A program made the translations under genes and the position numbers. A DNA stretch of 64,000 nt from Clostridia bacterium. GTDB taxonomy: Bacteria; Bacillota; Clostridia; Lachnospirales; Lachnospiraceae. The stretch covers positions 1-64,000 of the forward strand of contig CAJTEN010000029.1 of assembly GCA_910575245.1 (NCBI GenBank), in the 5' to 3' direction. Below, piece by piece: positions 51,490 through 60,362 of the stretch (positions within the stretch are counted from its first letter, which is position 1; each line of letters starts with the position of its first letter). A model generated the notes under the pieces. That model was not told the origin of the DNA, did not search any database, and saw only the letters and a program-made list of their open reading frames with translations.

Positions 51490-52515
51490 ACGGTCGAGTA
51501 GACTTGCCCCTTACGGGGCAGGCCTCTCTTCAGAACCGGACGTGCGGCTTTTCCGCATCCGGCTCTTTGCAAAGTTAATTGTTCAACAACTATCACCCAT
51601 AGATACTAACATATATTTCCGGGTGAGCCAGAGGATATTCTTTTAGCATCGCATTAAATGCTTCCCATGTATAACTTTTCTTCTGGCTCCTGCGGTTTAA
51701 CCAATAGAACAGACTTCTCCTGACTCGATAACAGAAGTCATTTATGCCCTTAAAGTTGTCGGTTATCCCATAGTAATGATAGTATCCAGCCAGTATCTGA
51801 TTCAGCTTTTTAATTATCTGCGCAAGCGGCAGTATTCTCATTTTGCTATCTCTCTGTGCACTTCCCTGCACTTCTTCGCAAACTTCTTTCTGCTGGTTTT
51901 CCTCTTCACCCTGAACTTTCCGTTCCTGCTTTTGGAACAATAGTGTGTAAAGCCCAGAAACGTAAAAGTGCCCGGCTTTTTCCCCTTCTTCCCGCACTGC
52001 TCCTGTGCATACCTTCCAAACTCGGTCAGCCTGCTTTTACTTTCCCCTAGCTCCAGTCCAAAGTGTTTCATTCTCTGCTTCAGTCTCTCATAGAATTCTT
52101 CTGCTTACTTTTTTGTACTGGAAACAGCACACAAAATCATCTGCATAAACTATTATCTCTGCATACCCTCTCAGGCATGGCTTTACCTTCTCCTTGAACC
52201 ACCTTATCAGCACATAGTGCACGTAGATGTTTGCAATGATTGGCGAACAGGCTGACCCTTGCCCGCTTCCTTCCTCAGCTTCTTCATACCGGAAGTTTTT
52301 CATTATCCCTGCTTTCAGCATCCGGCTCACCAGTCTGGTTATGTTCGGGTCTTTTATCCTGTTTTCTATGAATTTGGCTGTCCATTCATGGTCTATATGG
52401 TCGAAAAATCCTTGATATCTGCGTCCACTACATAATTGATCCATTCGTTCTGTAGCTGTCGGTGGACTTCCTTTATCGCATCATGAAAGAAGATTTCTCA
52501 CAATTATATATCTCG
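51490..52515 (-). mobile_element. 5'-truncated, decayed group II intron
   Basis: The 3' end of a bacterial group II intron is clear: domain V (51533-51565; GAGCCGGATGCGG, AAAA loop side, CCGCACGTCCGGTTC) and domain VI stem (51494-51530; GCCTGCCCC/GGGGCAaG). Upstream lies a broken intron reverse transcriptase. Domains I-IV and the RT N-terminus are gone, so it cannot self-splice or retrohome. A GGTAAC...GTTACC palindrome of the R-repeat family adjoins its end (51466-51488). Confidence 0.85.
51593..52515 (-). pseudogene. Group II intron reverse transcriptase/maturase (ltrA-like), frameshifted
   Basis: Three reading frames make up one protein. Near 52510-52412: HDAIKEVHRQLQNEWINYVV and VDADIK, then a one-base loss; 52444-52088: GFFDHIDHEW, SACSPIIANIYVH and the catalytic IIVYADDFV (YADD); frame change; 52071-51838: MKHFGLELGESKSRL and TFTFLGFTHYC; frame change near 51840; then the maturase X domain QIIKKLNQILAGYYHYYGITD and a truncated end at 51593. 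At least three frame breaks, N-terminal RT region missing. Non-functional. Confidence 0.85.
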
Positions 52516-52527
52516 TTAAATTTCAAT

Positions 52528-52567
52528 TTATAAAACTCGTTGAGCTACAATTACAGTATCTGTCACC
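52528..52567 (-). pseudogene. 3' tail of a second GNAT acetyltransferase gene
   Basis: The minus-strand frame DTVIVAQRVL-stop matches the last residues (YTVVVAQRVL) of the acetyltransferase at 55227-55727, and 24 bases including the stop (52527-52550) are identical to 55226-55249. The rest of the gene copy is missing where the intron relic begins. Confidence 0.65.
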
Positions 52568-53089
52568 TCACAATTTCTTTGAAAAATATAAAACCAAATC
52601 GTCATCATTTTTGCATTCCTCATAGGGCTTGCATATTTTGTCCTGATACCAAACGCCAGAACCGTCTGGTACATAACCACGCTTTACATACATTCGCTGA
52701 GCACTTCCATAGCCACTGTGAAGTCCAACACCCAGGTACACTATGTCCGCATATGTAGCGGCGATTTTTTCAGCTATATCCATCAAAACTGTACCAATCC
52801 CCCGGTTCCGATATTTTTCTAAAACGCCAAAATCAACGATTTCCGGGTAGCCTTTTCCTCCAAATGCTCCCCACGCACTATTGGGATAAATATTTATATA
52901 GCCAACTGGTTTTCCAGAATATTCTGCAACCAATGAAATTGCCTTCCCTGATTGTTGATCTCCCAATCTTTTTTGATATTTCTCAATGGTCGCATCCCAT
53001 CCCTGTTCAATTTCAGCATCCGTAATTGCCGGTGCATCTTTGCACTCCATATTACGAATAGTTATTTGTCCGTTAGAAAAATAAACCAT
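52568..53089 (-). CDS. GNAT-family N-acetyltransferase
   Basis: 173 residues from ATG 53089 (GGAG 9 bases upstream). GNAT fold: ITIRNMECKDAPAI at the N-terminus, LVAEYSGKPVGYINIY (beta 4), PEIVDFGVLEKYRNRGIGTVLMDIAEKIA with the acetyl-CoA loop RNRGIG, then YLGVGLHSGYGSAQRMYVKRGYVPDG. The acceptor is unknown. It is one of several co-directional small genes of the accessory island and lies immediately after the immunity-like gene at 53117. Confidence 0.85.
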   Translation of the reverse strand: MVYFSNGQITIRNMECKDAPAITDAEIEQGWDATIEKYQKRLGDQQSGKAISLVAEYSGKPVGYINIYPNSAWGAFGGKGYPEIVDFGVLEKYRNRGIGTVLMDIAEKIAATYADIVYLGVGLHSGYGSAQRMYVKRGYVPDGSGVWYQDKICKPYEECKNDDDLVLYFSKKL

Positions 53090-53116
53090 ATAAATGCACT
53101 CCAAACCGAAATCTAA

Positions 53117-53728
53117 TTAAAATGTCCAAATATTTAATTCCTGCGGTTCAGGTAATTGTTCCCAAATATCTTTTGTCGGCGATTCCGCCAAAAGACGTTT
53201 ATGCGCATCATTCAACCATTGAATGTGCGCCTTTATATAATCCGAATGAATTTCCCTGTCTTTATCCATCACCTCTACAACAATTTGGAAATACAAAAAT
53301 TCCTCGAAACTCGTTGCCCACAAATCGACATCCCCTGTGTCATGTCCATATACCACTATTTTAGGCTCCTGTTCCACATCTTCATATAAAAAACAATATT
53401 TATCGCCGGATATTCTATGCGCAAACGGAACAAGCCTGTATAGGGGATTGATGGATTGGCGTTCCGGATAAATTTTCAAGTCAAAGTTCAGACACTCGTA
53501 CAACTCATCACAGGCACTTGGAAGGTTCTCAAAAGCAAACAGCCAGCAATCGCCCATCCATTCTCCAAAAAAATCTCCTCGCCATACATAATTCATATCG
53601 TTCGCGATTTTATCTTCGATCCATTCCCCAGAGTGCCTTAAGTAATCCATCATCCCACTGTTGTTGATCGTATGAAATAATTCCGGAAATTGTATCCCCA
53701 AACATATTTCCACATCCCTGAGTTCCAT
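53117..53728 (-). CDS. SMI1/KNR4 (SUKH)-like immunity protein
   Basis: 203 residues from ATG 53728, with GAGGTG 7 bases upstream. The N-terminal region (ELRDVEICLGIQFPELFHTI) and later GDCWLFAFENLPSAC, KIVVYGHDTGDVDLWATSFEEFLYF fit the SUKH superfamily of bacterial immunity proteins against polymorphic toxins. No toxin gene is adjacent, so this may be an orphan immunity gene. SUKH proteins also occur with other partners; assignment is by pattern only. Confidence 0.65.
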   Translation of the reverse strand: MELRDVEICLGIQFPELFHTINNSGMMDYLRHSGEWIEDKIANDMNYVWRGDFFGEWMGDCWLFAFENLPSACDELYECLNFDLKIYPERQSINPLYRLVPFAHRISGDKYCFLYEDVEQEPKIVVYGHDTGDVDLWATSFEEFLYFQIVVEVMDKDREIHSDYIKAHIQWLNDAHKRLLAESPTKDIWEQLPEPQELNIWTF

Positions 53729-53757
53729 AAATTCACACCTCATAGTATCTTGAAATT

Positions 53758-54451
53758 TTACACAAAATCATACCCAAGAGCATACCGTAATTCATGCTCT
53801 TTCAGAGCTGGGGCACTTCGTGCCACAAGGTATAGTTTGTCTGTGATACCACTATCATAACAGCCAATTCTCACAGAAATGTCACAGGCCGCCGGTTTAT
53901 ACTCAGGTTCCTTTGCCTTCTTGTAAAAAGTCCTGTACTGTTTCCCTGCTTCATCTACAAGCGGAAAGCTATCTTGCAAAATACCTGTTATACTCTCTAA
54001 ATAACAGATTTCTTCGCTTATTGCCCTGCTTGTGATACAGATCATGATATTTATCAACTACTGATACACTGCAAAACCCTTTATGTACCAACAATTCATA
54101 CTTTTTTTGTGAAAAAGGATATTCCTCAACTACCCATTCAGCGTCTTCGTTATTTTTAATAATGACCTCGCCCCAATAAACAGACATCATGCTTTCAAAG
54201 TCTTCTTGTGTTGATCCTGCCTTATCAAATGATTGTTTCTCATATAAATTAAAATACCAATTTTCTAATTTTTTCAGGCTTTCAATCGTATAGTCAGGAA
54301 AAAATGCGGACGCTTGCGTACTAATTGCCTTCAATCTGTTCAGCAAATCGTCTTTATATGAAATATAATAATCTTCAGCCTCGGATTGATCACGAAATTC
54401 TCTTAAAGATTCCCCATATTTAACGGCTATATTTAAGCTATGCTTTGACAT
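53758..54451 (-). pseudogene. Hypothetical gene split by a frameshift
   Basis: Translation from ATG 54451 (GGGG 8-10 bases upstream; MSKHSLNIAVKYGESLREF) runs to DKYHDLYHKQGNKRRNLLF and then off-frame to a stop at 53969. The -1 neighbouring frame carries on the protein-like sequence (AISEEICYLESITGILQ, AACDISVRIGCYDSGI, LRYALGYDFV) to 53758. The break is between about 54010 and 54035. The combined product would be ~230 residues of unknown family. Either a real mutation or a sequencing error. Confidence 0.6.
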
Positions 54452-54491
54452 CTTGTTCGCCCCTTCTGTTCCGCCATCCGCACTCAGCTGC

Positions 54492-55196
54492 TTAATCGTA
54501 TTCCTCGCAGATAAATTTGAAATCCTCAGTCCTGCGCAAGGCTGGCAAGGCGTACTTCTCAATGTGCTTTGACATAATTTCCACTGCATACTGGAAGTTC
54601 GCTGACGGATGGCCCTCGGCACAGCGCACCATGGTAATCAGCATCTTATTGTCACCCTCAATGTATTCAGACGGATAGTTGCCGGAGCAGTCACAGGAAT
54701 CCTCGTCATGGTATTTCTGTCTGACCGCCTCCATCTGCGCTGCGGTGCCGATCATCGCATGATAATCGATTGTTTCCGAATCAATGTAATAATCAACGAA
54801 AAGCCTTGCCACAGCATCCTTGCATTGCTGGATCTGCTCAATGATGGCGTTTGCGTTTCGGACTGCAAATCTCCGGATTTTCTTCCTGGCATCTTCCTCA
54901 TCTTCATAGCGGATGTACAAAAGTGTTTCGTGACCGTTCAGCACAGCTGTAATCTTCAGAAGCCCTCCGTCCTCCCCATAGCAGGCGCGCAGCGTCCGAA
55001 AAATGTCTTTCTCCGGCACGCTGTACAACGTCATCCCGCGCCAGTCCTGCCCAACAGGGATATCATAGGTGAGCATTTGATACTGTGTGTCATAGTCAAA
55101 GAAGATTGCGTCCTCACCATCGGCGTCCTGATAAAAATCAAAAACGTTGTACACGCCTTCTTTACAAGTAAGTGGAATGCTGTGTAATTCTGACAT
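54492..55196 (-). CDS. Hypothetical protein of the immunity-like gene array
   Basis: 234 residues with an excellent GGGGAGGAG 8 bases before the start. No recognised domain. It is acidic and mixed alpha/beta: MLTYDIPVGQDWRGMTLYS, TAVLNGHETLLYIRYEDE, then a helical section AVRNANAIIEQIQQCKDAV, and a Cys-containing end (EDSCDCSGNYPSEY). Position among GNAT and SUKH genes and cytoplasmic character would suit an immunity protein, but that is context only. Confidence 0.6.
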   Translation of the reverse strand: MSELHSIPLTCKEGVYNVFDFYQDADGEDAIFFDYDTQYQMLTYDIPVGQDWRGMTLYSVPEKDIFRTLRACYGEDGGLLKITAVLNGHETLLYIRYEDEEDARKKIRRFAVRNANAIIEQIQQCKDAVARLFVDYYIDSETIDYHAMIGTAAQMEAVRQKYHDEDSCDCSGNYPSEYIEGDNKMLITMVRCAEGHPSANFQYAVEIMSKHIEKYALPALRRTEDFKFICEEYD

Positions 55197-55226
55197 TTGG
55201 GTCTCCTCCCCTTATCAAATCCTGAT

Positions 55227-55727
55227 TTATAAAACTCGTTGAGCTACAACCACAGTGTAGTTATCCGTGTCGTATGTAATCCCCGTTTCTTTAAAATTGT
55301 TTTTATGCCAAAAATGCTCTGCCTGGGGATTGCCTTTAACCCAGCCAAGCCGTATGCCCGAAAGCCTGATGTCGGCCAGATAGCGGCACAGATCGTCAAT
55401 AATGCTGCTTCCAATGCCAGTATTTTGAATCGATGCCGCTGTCATAAAAAAGCCTATGAAAGCAGTTTTTTCATCAGGGTATGCCATAATAAAATCCATT
55501 ACAGCAATCAATTCTTCCCCTTTGTAATACCCTACATAATATTTGTCACACATTTCTTTATTTGGAGGCAAAGCTTTCATATCATCAAGAATACTCTGTT
55601 CTGTCACAAATGGCGGGCAGTATTGGTAATACAAACCATTTTTACTGCACAGTAAATATATACCCGCGACATCCGCTTTCTCCATGCGGCGTACAGTATA
55701 ATCATTAGAGAAAAAAGATATATCCAT
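55227..55727 (-). CDS. GNAT-family N-acetyltransferase
   Basis: 166 residues from ATG 55727 (GGAGG 7 bases upstream). YTVRRMEKADVAGIYLL, ELIAVMDFIMAYPDEKTAFIGFFMTA, and the acetyl-CoA-binding region QNTGIGSSIIDDLCRYL (Q/RxxGxG/A with NTGIG) followed by GIRLGWVKGNPQAEHFWHKNNF. The pattern resembles the streptothricin/ribosomal-type small-molecule GNATs; acceptor unknown. The C-terminal codons are duplicated at 52528-52567, indicating a former tandem copy. Confidence 0.88.
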   Translation of the reverse strand: MDISFFSNDYTVRRMEKADVAGIYLLCSKNGLYYQYCPPFVTEQSILDDMKALPPNKEMCDKYYVGYYKGEELIAVMDFIMAYPDEKTAFIGFFMTAASIQNTGIGSSIIDDLCRYLADIRLSGIRLGWVKGNPQAEHFWHKNNFKETGITYDTDNYTVVVAQRVL

Positions 55728-55761
55728 TTGTGTTACCTCCTTCAAACCGGAAGTTGAGCTT

Positions 55762-56178
55762 TTATATATTTACATCGAATACCGCCTTTATTTGCCCATC
55801 CTCTGTGAAAAACTCTATTTCAAACCAAAAATCCAACTCTTCTCCAAAACTCTTTGGTCTGTAACACACCACATCACTATTATCCGTTTCAAGCCTTGCT
55901 TCGTCCGTATCATCTATATCTTCCATACAGGATTTTTGGAAATGGTCTACCACAAACTCTTTATCTTCATATTCTTCCCACATAGCCAATTGTTCAACCA
56001 ACCACTTCCCAAATCCCAGGCAGGCATTTTCTGATGTCGGTTCTGCGTCAATAAAAGCGGCCCATGAAAGTTTTGGCGGAATGCTGGATGCAAGTTTTGC
56101 GTATTCTTTGTCTGCAATCGTATCTACCATCAACTTAATCAATTCCTGTGCTTTTGTCTTAAACCCCGATTCTACCAT
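55762..56178 (-). CDS. Hypothetical protein, immunity-like
   Basis: 138 residues with GGAGGAG upstream of the ATG. N-terminal helix AQELIKLMVDTIADKEYAKL, a middle helix CLGFGKWLVEQLAMWEEYED, and a C-terminal beta hairpin LDFWFEIEFFTEDGQIKAVF. The final hairpin resembles small immunity-type domains that end in a regulatory or toxin-binding sheet, but no family was recognised with confidence. Co-directional with the neighbouring array. Confidence 0.6.
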   Translation of the reverse strand: MVESGFKTKAQELIKLMVDTIADKEYAKLASSIPPKLSWAAFIDAEPTSENACLGFGKWLVEQLAMWEEYEDKEFVVDHFQKSCMEDIDDTDEARLETDNSDVVCYRPKSFGEELDFWFEIEFFTEDGQIKAVFDVNI

Positions 56179-56309
56179 TTTATCTCTCCTCCTAAATTCA
56201 GATAGTTTGAGATACGATTCACAATTCTTTTGCCAGCCATAGTGTCAGCTCATCATCATTCCTGCAAACAGCATCTGTTTCACATACTTTTTCTTTATTC
56301 TACCACTTA

Positions 56310-57661
56310 TTGTACCTTAAAGATTCCATTTTCAATAGACTGTTTTTATATTTTCAGAATTATTTTGCTAATGCTTCCAGACCTACCGCCAGAAACCTGT
56401 TCCTGTTGGTTATCTCCATTTTGACTCTGGATATTTTCCGCTCCGTTCGCTTTGCCCACAGCCATGTGATTTCCAGACTGTCCGATACCTCGCTTTACGC
56501 GTTTTACTATACACTCAAAACAGATGCCTATGATCACTCCACCTGGAATGACGTTACGGTATCGAAAGCTGTCCGGACTGTTCCCGACACTTTGGCACAT
56601 CAGCCGATTTTTCTTTCTATCGATGACACCATGATCGAAAAATCCGGTAAGCATTTTGAGCTTTGTTCCAAACTTTATGACCATGCCGCCCATAATGGCT
56701 CCAACTACCTCAACGGACACTGTATGGTCAGTCTCCTGCTCTCCTTCCCAGTATACCAGGATGGGAAAATTCTCTATCTTTCTGTCCCGGTGGGGTACCG
56801 GCTCTGGGATAAGGAAACAAGCAAGCTCGCTTTGGCTGCCGATCTGGTGGCTCAGGCCATGAAAGTCATGGATTCTAAGCATCAGGTGATCCTTTTGTGC
56901 GACAGTTGGTATCCAAAAGCGGAAGTAGTCGCTCCTGTGGAACAGTTTGATGACCTGGAAATGGTCTGTAATGCTAGAGTGGATACCGCTCTTTACGGGC
57001 TCCCGCCCGCTAAAACCGGGAAAAAGAGCCGGCCCAGAAAGCGTGGGACCGGATTCAGCTGGATGAAATTGTCCTTGGCGACCCAAAAAGTGGTGACTGG
57101 CTAATTGGCATGATGCCGGTTATTACCAACCTTTGGAAAGATAAAGTGGTATATGTCTTCGTTACTGCGCCCAAAAACGGAAAAGGAAGCCGCCGTCTGA
57201 TCCTATGCACAGCTGATCCAAGAACCATTTCCTTTGACTGGGAGAACAGCGCCGACAAAACAACATAAACATATTCCTATGGAGCAGAAAATGTCTTTTA
57301 TCTGCCGCTGGCTTGGTATGGCCTGAGGTGGAACATTGAAGTTTCTTATTATGAAGGGAAAGCCTTCTGGTCCATGGAGGAATACCGGATCCGCAGTAAG
57401 GAAGGGATCGAACGGCTGATGAATCTGATCAGTCTGTCCTATAGTGCCATGACCCTGCTTCCTTACAGTGATGAAAGCTTTTCTGAATATCAGTCCGCCA
57501 GCGCCCAGGAAACCAGATACGAAATTGGTCAGCAAATCCAGCCAGATATAATTTTATGCAGTTTCGGAAGATTTCTCGAAACTATTAAAAATTGTTCTGC
57601 CTTAATAAAGGTCGTAGAAGACTACATTTTATCAGGTTTTAGGAAATTTCAAAAGTTGTAG
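56310..57661 (+). pseudogene. Transposase pseudogene, same IS family as 61.1-62.4 kb
   Basis: Frame 1 (56310-57104, TTG start) runs from FYFQNYFANASRPTARNLFL through the catalytic SIDDTMIEKSGKHFEL, KLYDHAAHNGSNYLNGHC and LLCDSWYPKAEVV, then shifts after GKKSRPRKRG. A second frame continues with WLIGMMPVITNLWKDKVVY to a TAA at about 57266; the last part (57280-57661) has GLRWNIEVSYYEGKAFW with the catalytic Glu. One frameshift and one stop; the DDE residues survive but no intact protein can be made. Confidence 0.88.
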
Positions 57662-57686
57662 TGGAAGTTGTTTCTTTGCACATTCG

Positions 57687-58229
57687 CTACTTTATCACAT
57701 TAGGAATGTATTTTGATGGTTTTGCAATAAATAACAAATATATTCCGCATATCAGTTTAACCATCGCATCTGCAATACAAATAACTGAAACTGGTAAGCC
57801 CGTAAAAATATAGCCTATTGTTACGATAACCATACATACAATCCCCAATACTACCATACTCCAACCATGTACAAAAAACCATAAGAAGAAATGTATTGAT
57901 GTTGCCATCAGTACACCAAGCCATATCTGCCTCCAATGCCATCCGGGGATAAACGGGCCAGCAATACAAAACATTAATATAAACAACGTAGCAATCGAAA
58001 AATAAATCATCTTTATCTGCTTTTTAGAAATATCTCCTTGAGAAAGTTTTTCTCTCACTTTTTTGTTTACGTTGACTCCAAAAAAGCAGGCATAATAACC
58101 TATCAGAAACACAAACGGATTAACAAAAAATTCACCGCCACAAGTGACAGCTACTATTAGTACAATTCCAATAAGAATCAACCATAAACCACATTGTTTT
58201 TTGTGGTTAAATTCCAATATTTCTTTCAT
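57687..58229 (-). CDS. Small multi-pass membrane protein
   Basis: 180 residues, AGGAGG before the ATG. Five or six hydrophobic helices: LWLILIGIVLIVAV, PFVFLIGYYACFFGV, MIYFSIATLFILMFCIAGPF, WLGVLMATSIHFFLWFFVHG, VVLGIVCMVIVTIGYIF and VSVICIADAMVKLICGIYLLF. It looks like families of small uncharacterised Firmicute membrane proteins (possibly DUF6609, not certain). Its upstream region is part of the 507-bp duplication, and a truncated different membrane peptide stands at the same place beside the second copy. Confidence 0.65.
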   Translation of the reverse strand: MKEILEFNHKKQCGLWLILIGIVLIVAVTCGGEFFVNPFVFLIGYYACFFGVNVNKKVREKLSQGDISKKQIKMIYFSIATLFILMFCIAGPFIPGWHWRQIWLGVLMATSIHFFLWFFVHGWSMVVLGIVCMVIVTIGYIFTGLPVSVICIADAMVKLICGIYLLFIAKPSKYIPNVIK

Positions 58230-58235
58230 TTCGTT

Positions 58236-58742
58236 CCTCCTGTAAATTCCGATTGTGATTTGATGATTTCTAAGAGAAACATTAGCTGTTGCATTTTATT
58301 ATTAAAATCCCTGCGAACCCTTGAAAACACTAAGTTTATCGTAGGTGAACTTTCCCTTAAAGTTTCCTTTGTGTTATATCTTCCCACAAGGCATTACAAA
58401 CCCTGATAAGGGAAAAAATAAGGGAAACAAAATCATATAAAACATTATAACACATAATATACGGGAATCGGTAAACTAATTGAAATGCTTTCAAAAAATC
58501 AATGAAAAGAGGACAGATAATATGAATGTGATTTACGCAACATACAATATCCACCATAACAGCATTGACGTATATACCTATGCAGGTTACTTCTTGCGGA
58601 TAGACTGCAACAAAGCAGAAGTAGGTTTGAAAACCACTCCCTGCTCTGAATGTGCCTTAAATGCTCTGGCAATAGATGAACCACTCGAATACGTTAGATT
58701 GTATCTTGAGGGAAGTATGCAGATGTGGGTGGATGCGGAAGA
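58236..58742. repeat. 507-bp duplicated segment, copy 1
   Basis: 58236-58742 is about 90 percent identical, in the same orientation, to 63111-63614. It includes the divergent ribosome binding site of the left membrane-protein gene, a conserved noncoding region (CTTGAAAACACTAAGTTTATC, AGGGAAAAAATAAGGGAAAC) and almost all of the small gene. Quoted motifs are conserved in both copies with few changes. Confidence 0.85.
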
Positions 58743-58761
58743 TTCTTTGGTATTTTTGTAA
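58522..58761 (+). CDS. DUF6061-like small protein, copy 1
   Basis: 79 residues from ATG 58522; AGAGGACAG lies 6-8 bases upstream, and the in-frame Met at 58480 has no site. Sequence: MNVIYATYNIHHNSIDVYTY, then RIDCNKAEVGLKTTPCSECA and EPLEYVRLYLEGSMQMWVDA. It resembles the small DUF6061 proteins of gut Firmicutes, whose role is unknown. Copy 2 (63396-63635) differs at about ten residues, mostly at the C-terminus. Ends at a strong terminator. Confidence 0.75.
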   Translation: MNVIYATYNIHHNSIDVYTYAGYFLRIDCNKAEVGLKTTPCSECALNALAIDEPLEYVRLYLEGSMQMWVDAEDSLVFL

Positions 58762-58770
58762 ATTAATAAA

Positions 58771-58814
58771 GGAAAATCTTAAAGTGTTTCCGACTTTTTC
58801 CTTTAAGATTTTCC
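58771..58814. terminator. Terminator after the DUF6061-like gene
   Basis: GGAAAATCTTAAAG (58771-58784) pairs perfectly with CTTTAAGATTTTCC (58801-58814), followed by TTTTT on the plus strand. It separates this gene from the convergent cyclase-like gene. Confidence 0.85.
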
Positions 58815-58880
58815 TTTTTAGAATTGTATCCTATTCATTCATGCTAATATATGTTTGATAAGCTATTTGCTATAATTGTA

Positions 58881-59615
58881 TTAAAGCATTGATAGGCGAT
58901 ACTTTCTATCTTTCTTTTCATTTTTTCTATCTAATTCAGCATTTACAAAATTCATATGCCAACTAAATTTCTGATACAATTTCTCATCTATTTTTATACC
59001 AGCTTCTTCTTGCATGATTTGAAATCCGTTCATTAACATTTTACCACAAAAATGGCAATCATTCAGAAAGTTTAAAAAATACAAATTATCAAAATCTTTT
59101 CTTAAGTATTCACATAGTACATTGTTTTGAATAATTTCGTTCACAATATCTTTATCAATAATTATTCTTGGATAATTTGCAATTTTATCTTCTAAATAAA
59201 ATGATTTCAAAAGTGCCTCACCCCAAACCATTACATCATCTATAAATAATTGTCCTATAGAAATACCTCCACGTAAAAGCCACCCCACACTATCGCTGGC
59301 AGAAAGTTCTTGGAAGTGTCCAGCACACATTAGAAGGCTTCGAATCTCTTGAGTTCGTTGGGGCATCTGATTTGACAATTTTTTAGCTATTATAATATTA
59401 TCCGAAAAGATTTTGAATTGTATGTCCTGATTTTCCTCAATTTGAACATCTCGTGTTAATTTTACCGAAAACGTATAAAGATTATGTAGTTTGTTCATTG
59501 CCAATTGGCTATCCTTTGATTTAATCTTATTTGTAACACCTAAAAGGTCAATATACGCAACAATATATTCATCTGTTTTTCTGTCATAAGTATCTTTATT
59601 TTTATTTACTAACAT
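58881..59615 (-). CDS. Protein resembling a class III nucleotide cyclase catalytic domain
   Basis: 244 residues from ATG 59615 (AAAGG 6 bases upstream). Pattern over residues ~15-190 follows the class III adenylate/guanylate cyclase fold: EYIVAYIDLLGVTNKI (beta 1 with metal Asp, cf. FxDIxGF), IQFKIFSDNIIIAKKL (cf. KxxGDxxxA, second Asp), GWLLRGGISIGQLFIDDVMV (cf. vRvGIhxG) and WGEALLKSFYLEDKI (cf. GxxVNxAaRLe). No membrane segment or extra sensor domain. It follows the toxN-like gene after 96 bases on the same strand. If active it would produce a cyclic nucleotide, as in Pycsar-type defence, but no effector is evident. Homology is by motif pattern only. Confidence 0.55.
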   Translation of the reverse strand: MLVNKNKDTYDRKTDEYIVAYIDLLGVTNKIKSKDSQLAMNKLHNLYTFSVKLTRDVQIEENQDIQFKIFSDNIIIAKKLSNQMPQRTQEIRSLLMCAGHFQELSASDSVGWLLRGGISIGQLFIDDVMVWGEALLKSFYLEDKIANYPRIIIDKDIVNEIIQNNVLCEYLRKDFDNLYFLNFLNDCHFCGKMLMNGFQIMQEEAGIKIDEKLYQKFSWHMNFVNAELDRKNEKKDRKYRLSML

Positions 59616-59711
59616 AATAACCTTTCCATCCTCCCCTATCAATAGAAATGTGTTGTTTCTAAAACTTTTTCTAGATTCACTGGAGCTGTGGTAATGTGTA
59701 TCAAGAGAGGT

Positions 59712-60248
59712 TCAGTTTGTGCCTTTCTTGATCTTTAAATTATATTTTTCACATTCTGCTTCTAATTTGGGAAAATTCAGGCAGCGATTCCTGCCTGCAA
59801 ATGGCTCATTGGATAGGTATTTCTTATACAGGACATTGGCTTTATTGCAGATTACCTCATTATTCGTCTGACACCATTCCAATTCCAAAGTACATAGCTT
59901 CTTATAATATCTGATATTTTCCCTATCTCTCTTAAAAATGGTGGTATCAACAAGCTGTAATTGCTCTTCTTCAATAGGTATCATCAGATTAAAATTTAGA
60001 ACGCCTAATAATTTTCCATATACTTCAATTTTGGAAAAATCCATAGAGTTTTTCATATTCTTATGCTTTTCTTTTGGCGATGAAAGCGGTATGCAGTATT
60101 TGTGACTCCCGCAAACGATAACAATTCCTATAAAAACTCTGTTATCCTTTCCTGCCTGTGGCGAAACAGAAAGCACTTTATCATCTATATTATGTAGATT
60201 TCGAATATATTTCATATCCACTTTGTATAATTTAAAATCCGTCTGCAT
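59712..60248 (-). CDS. Type III toxin-antitoxin ToxN/AbiQ-family endoribonuclease toxin
   Basis: 178 residues from ATG 60248, GAGGAG 5 bases upstream. The family pattern is clear: KLYKVDMKYIRNLHNIDDKV at the N-terminus, RVFIGIVIVCGSHKYCIPL, then SSPKEKHKNMKNSMDF (catalytic Lys/Ser region), GKLLGVLNFNLMIPI and LELEWCQTN with C-terminal helices. ToxN/AbiQ cleave RNA and are inhibited by a repetitive RNA antitoxin encoded upstream; such loci abort phage infection. The matching RNA with promoter and terminator lies at 60331-60460. Slightly longer than the 165-170 residues typical for the family. Confidence 0.92.
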   Translation of the reverse strand: MQTDFKLYKVDMKYIRNLHNIDDKVLSVSPQAGKDNRVFIGIVIVCGSHKYCIPLSSPKEKHKNMKNSMDFSKIEVYGKLLGVLNFNLMIPIEEEQLQLVDTTIFKRDRENIRYYKKLCTLELEWCQTNNEVICNKANVLYKKYLSNEPFAGRNRCLNFPKLEAECEKYNLKIKKGTN

Positions 60249-60330
60249 ATATCTCCTCGTGTAAATAGCGTCATCAGGCAACGGCACATTCCCCAAAATG
60301 GTCTACGCTATTGCAATTTCCTATAAAGTG

Positions 60331-60362
60331 AAAAATGGCTATGCGTTTCCGCATAGCCATTT
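60331..60362 (-). terminator. Terminator between toxI RNA and toxN
   Basis: Minus-strand AAATGGCTATGCG-GAAA-CGCATAGCCATTT followed by TTTTT. In type III loci this leaky terminator sets the excess of antitoxin RNA over toxin mRNA. Confidence 0.92.

Noticed and set aside
57687..59615. Membrane protein at 57687-58229 as effector of the cyclase-like protein (Pycsar pair)
   Set aside because: It is 0.65 kb away, separated by a convergent gene and two terminators, and shows no cyclic-nucleotide-binding domain.
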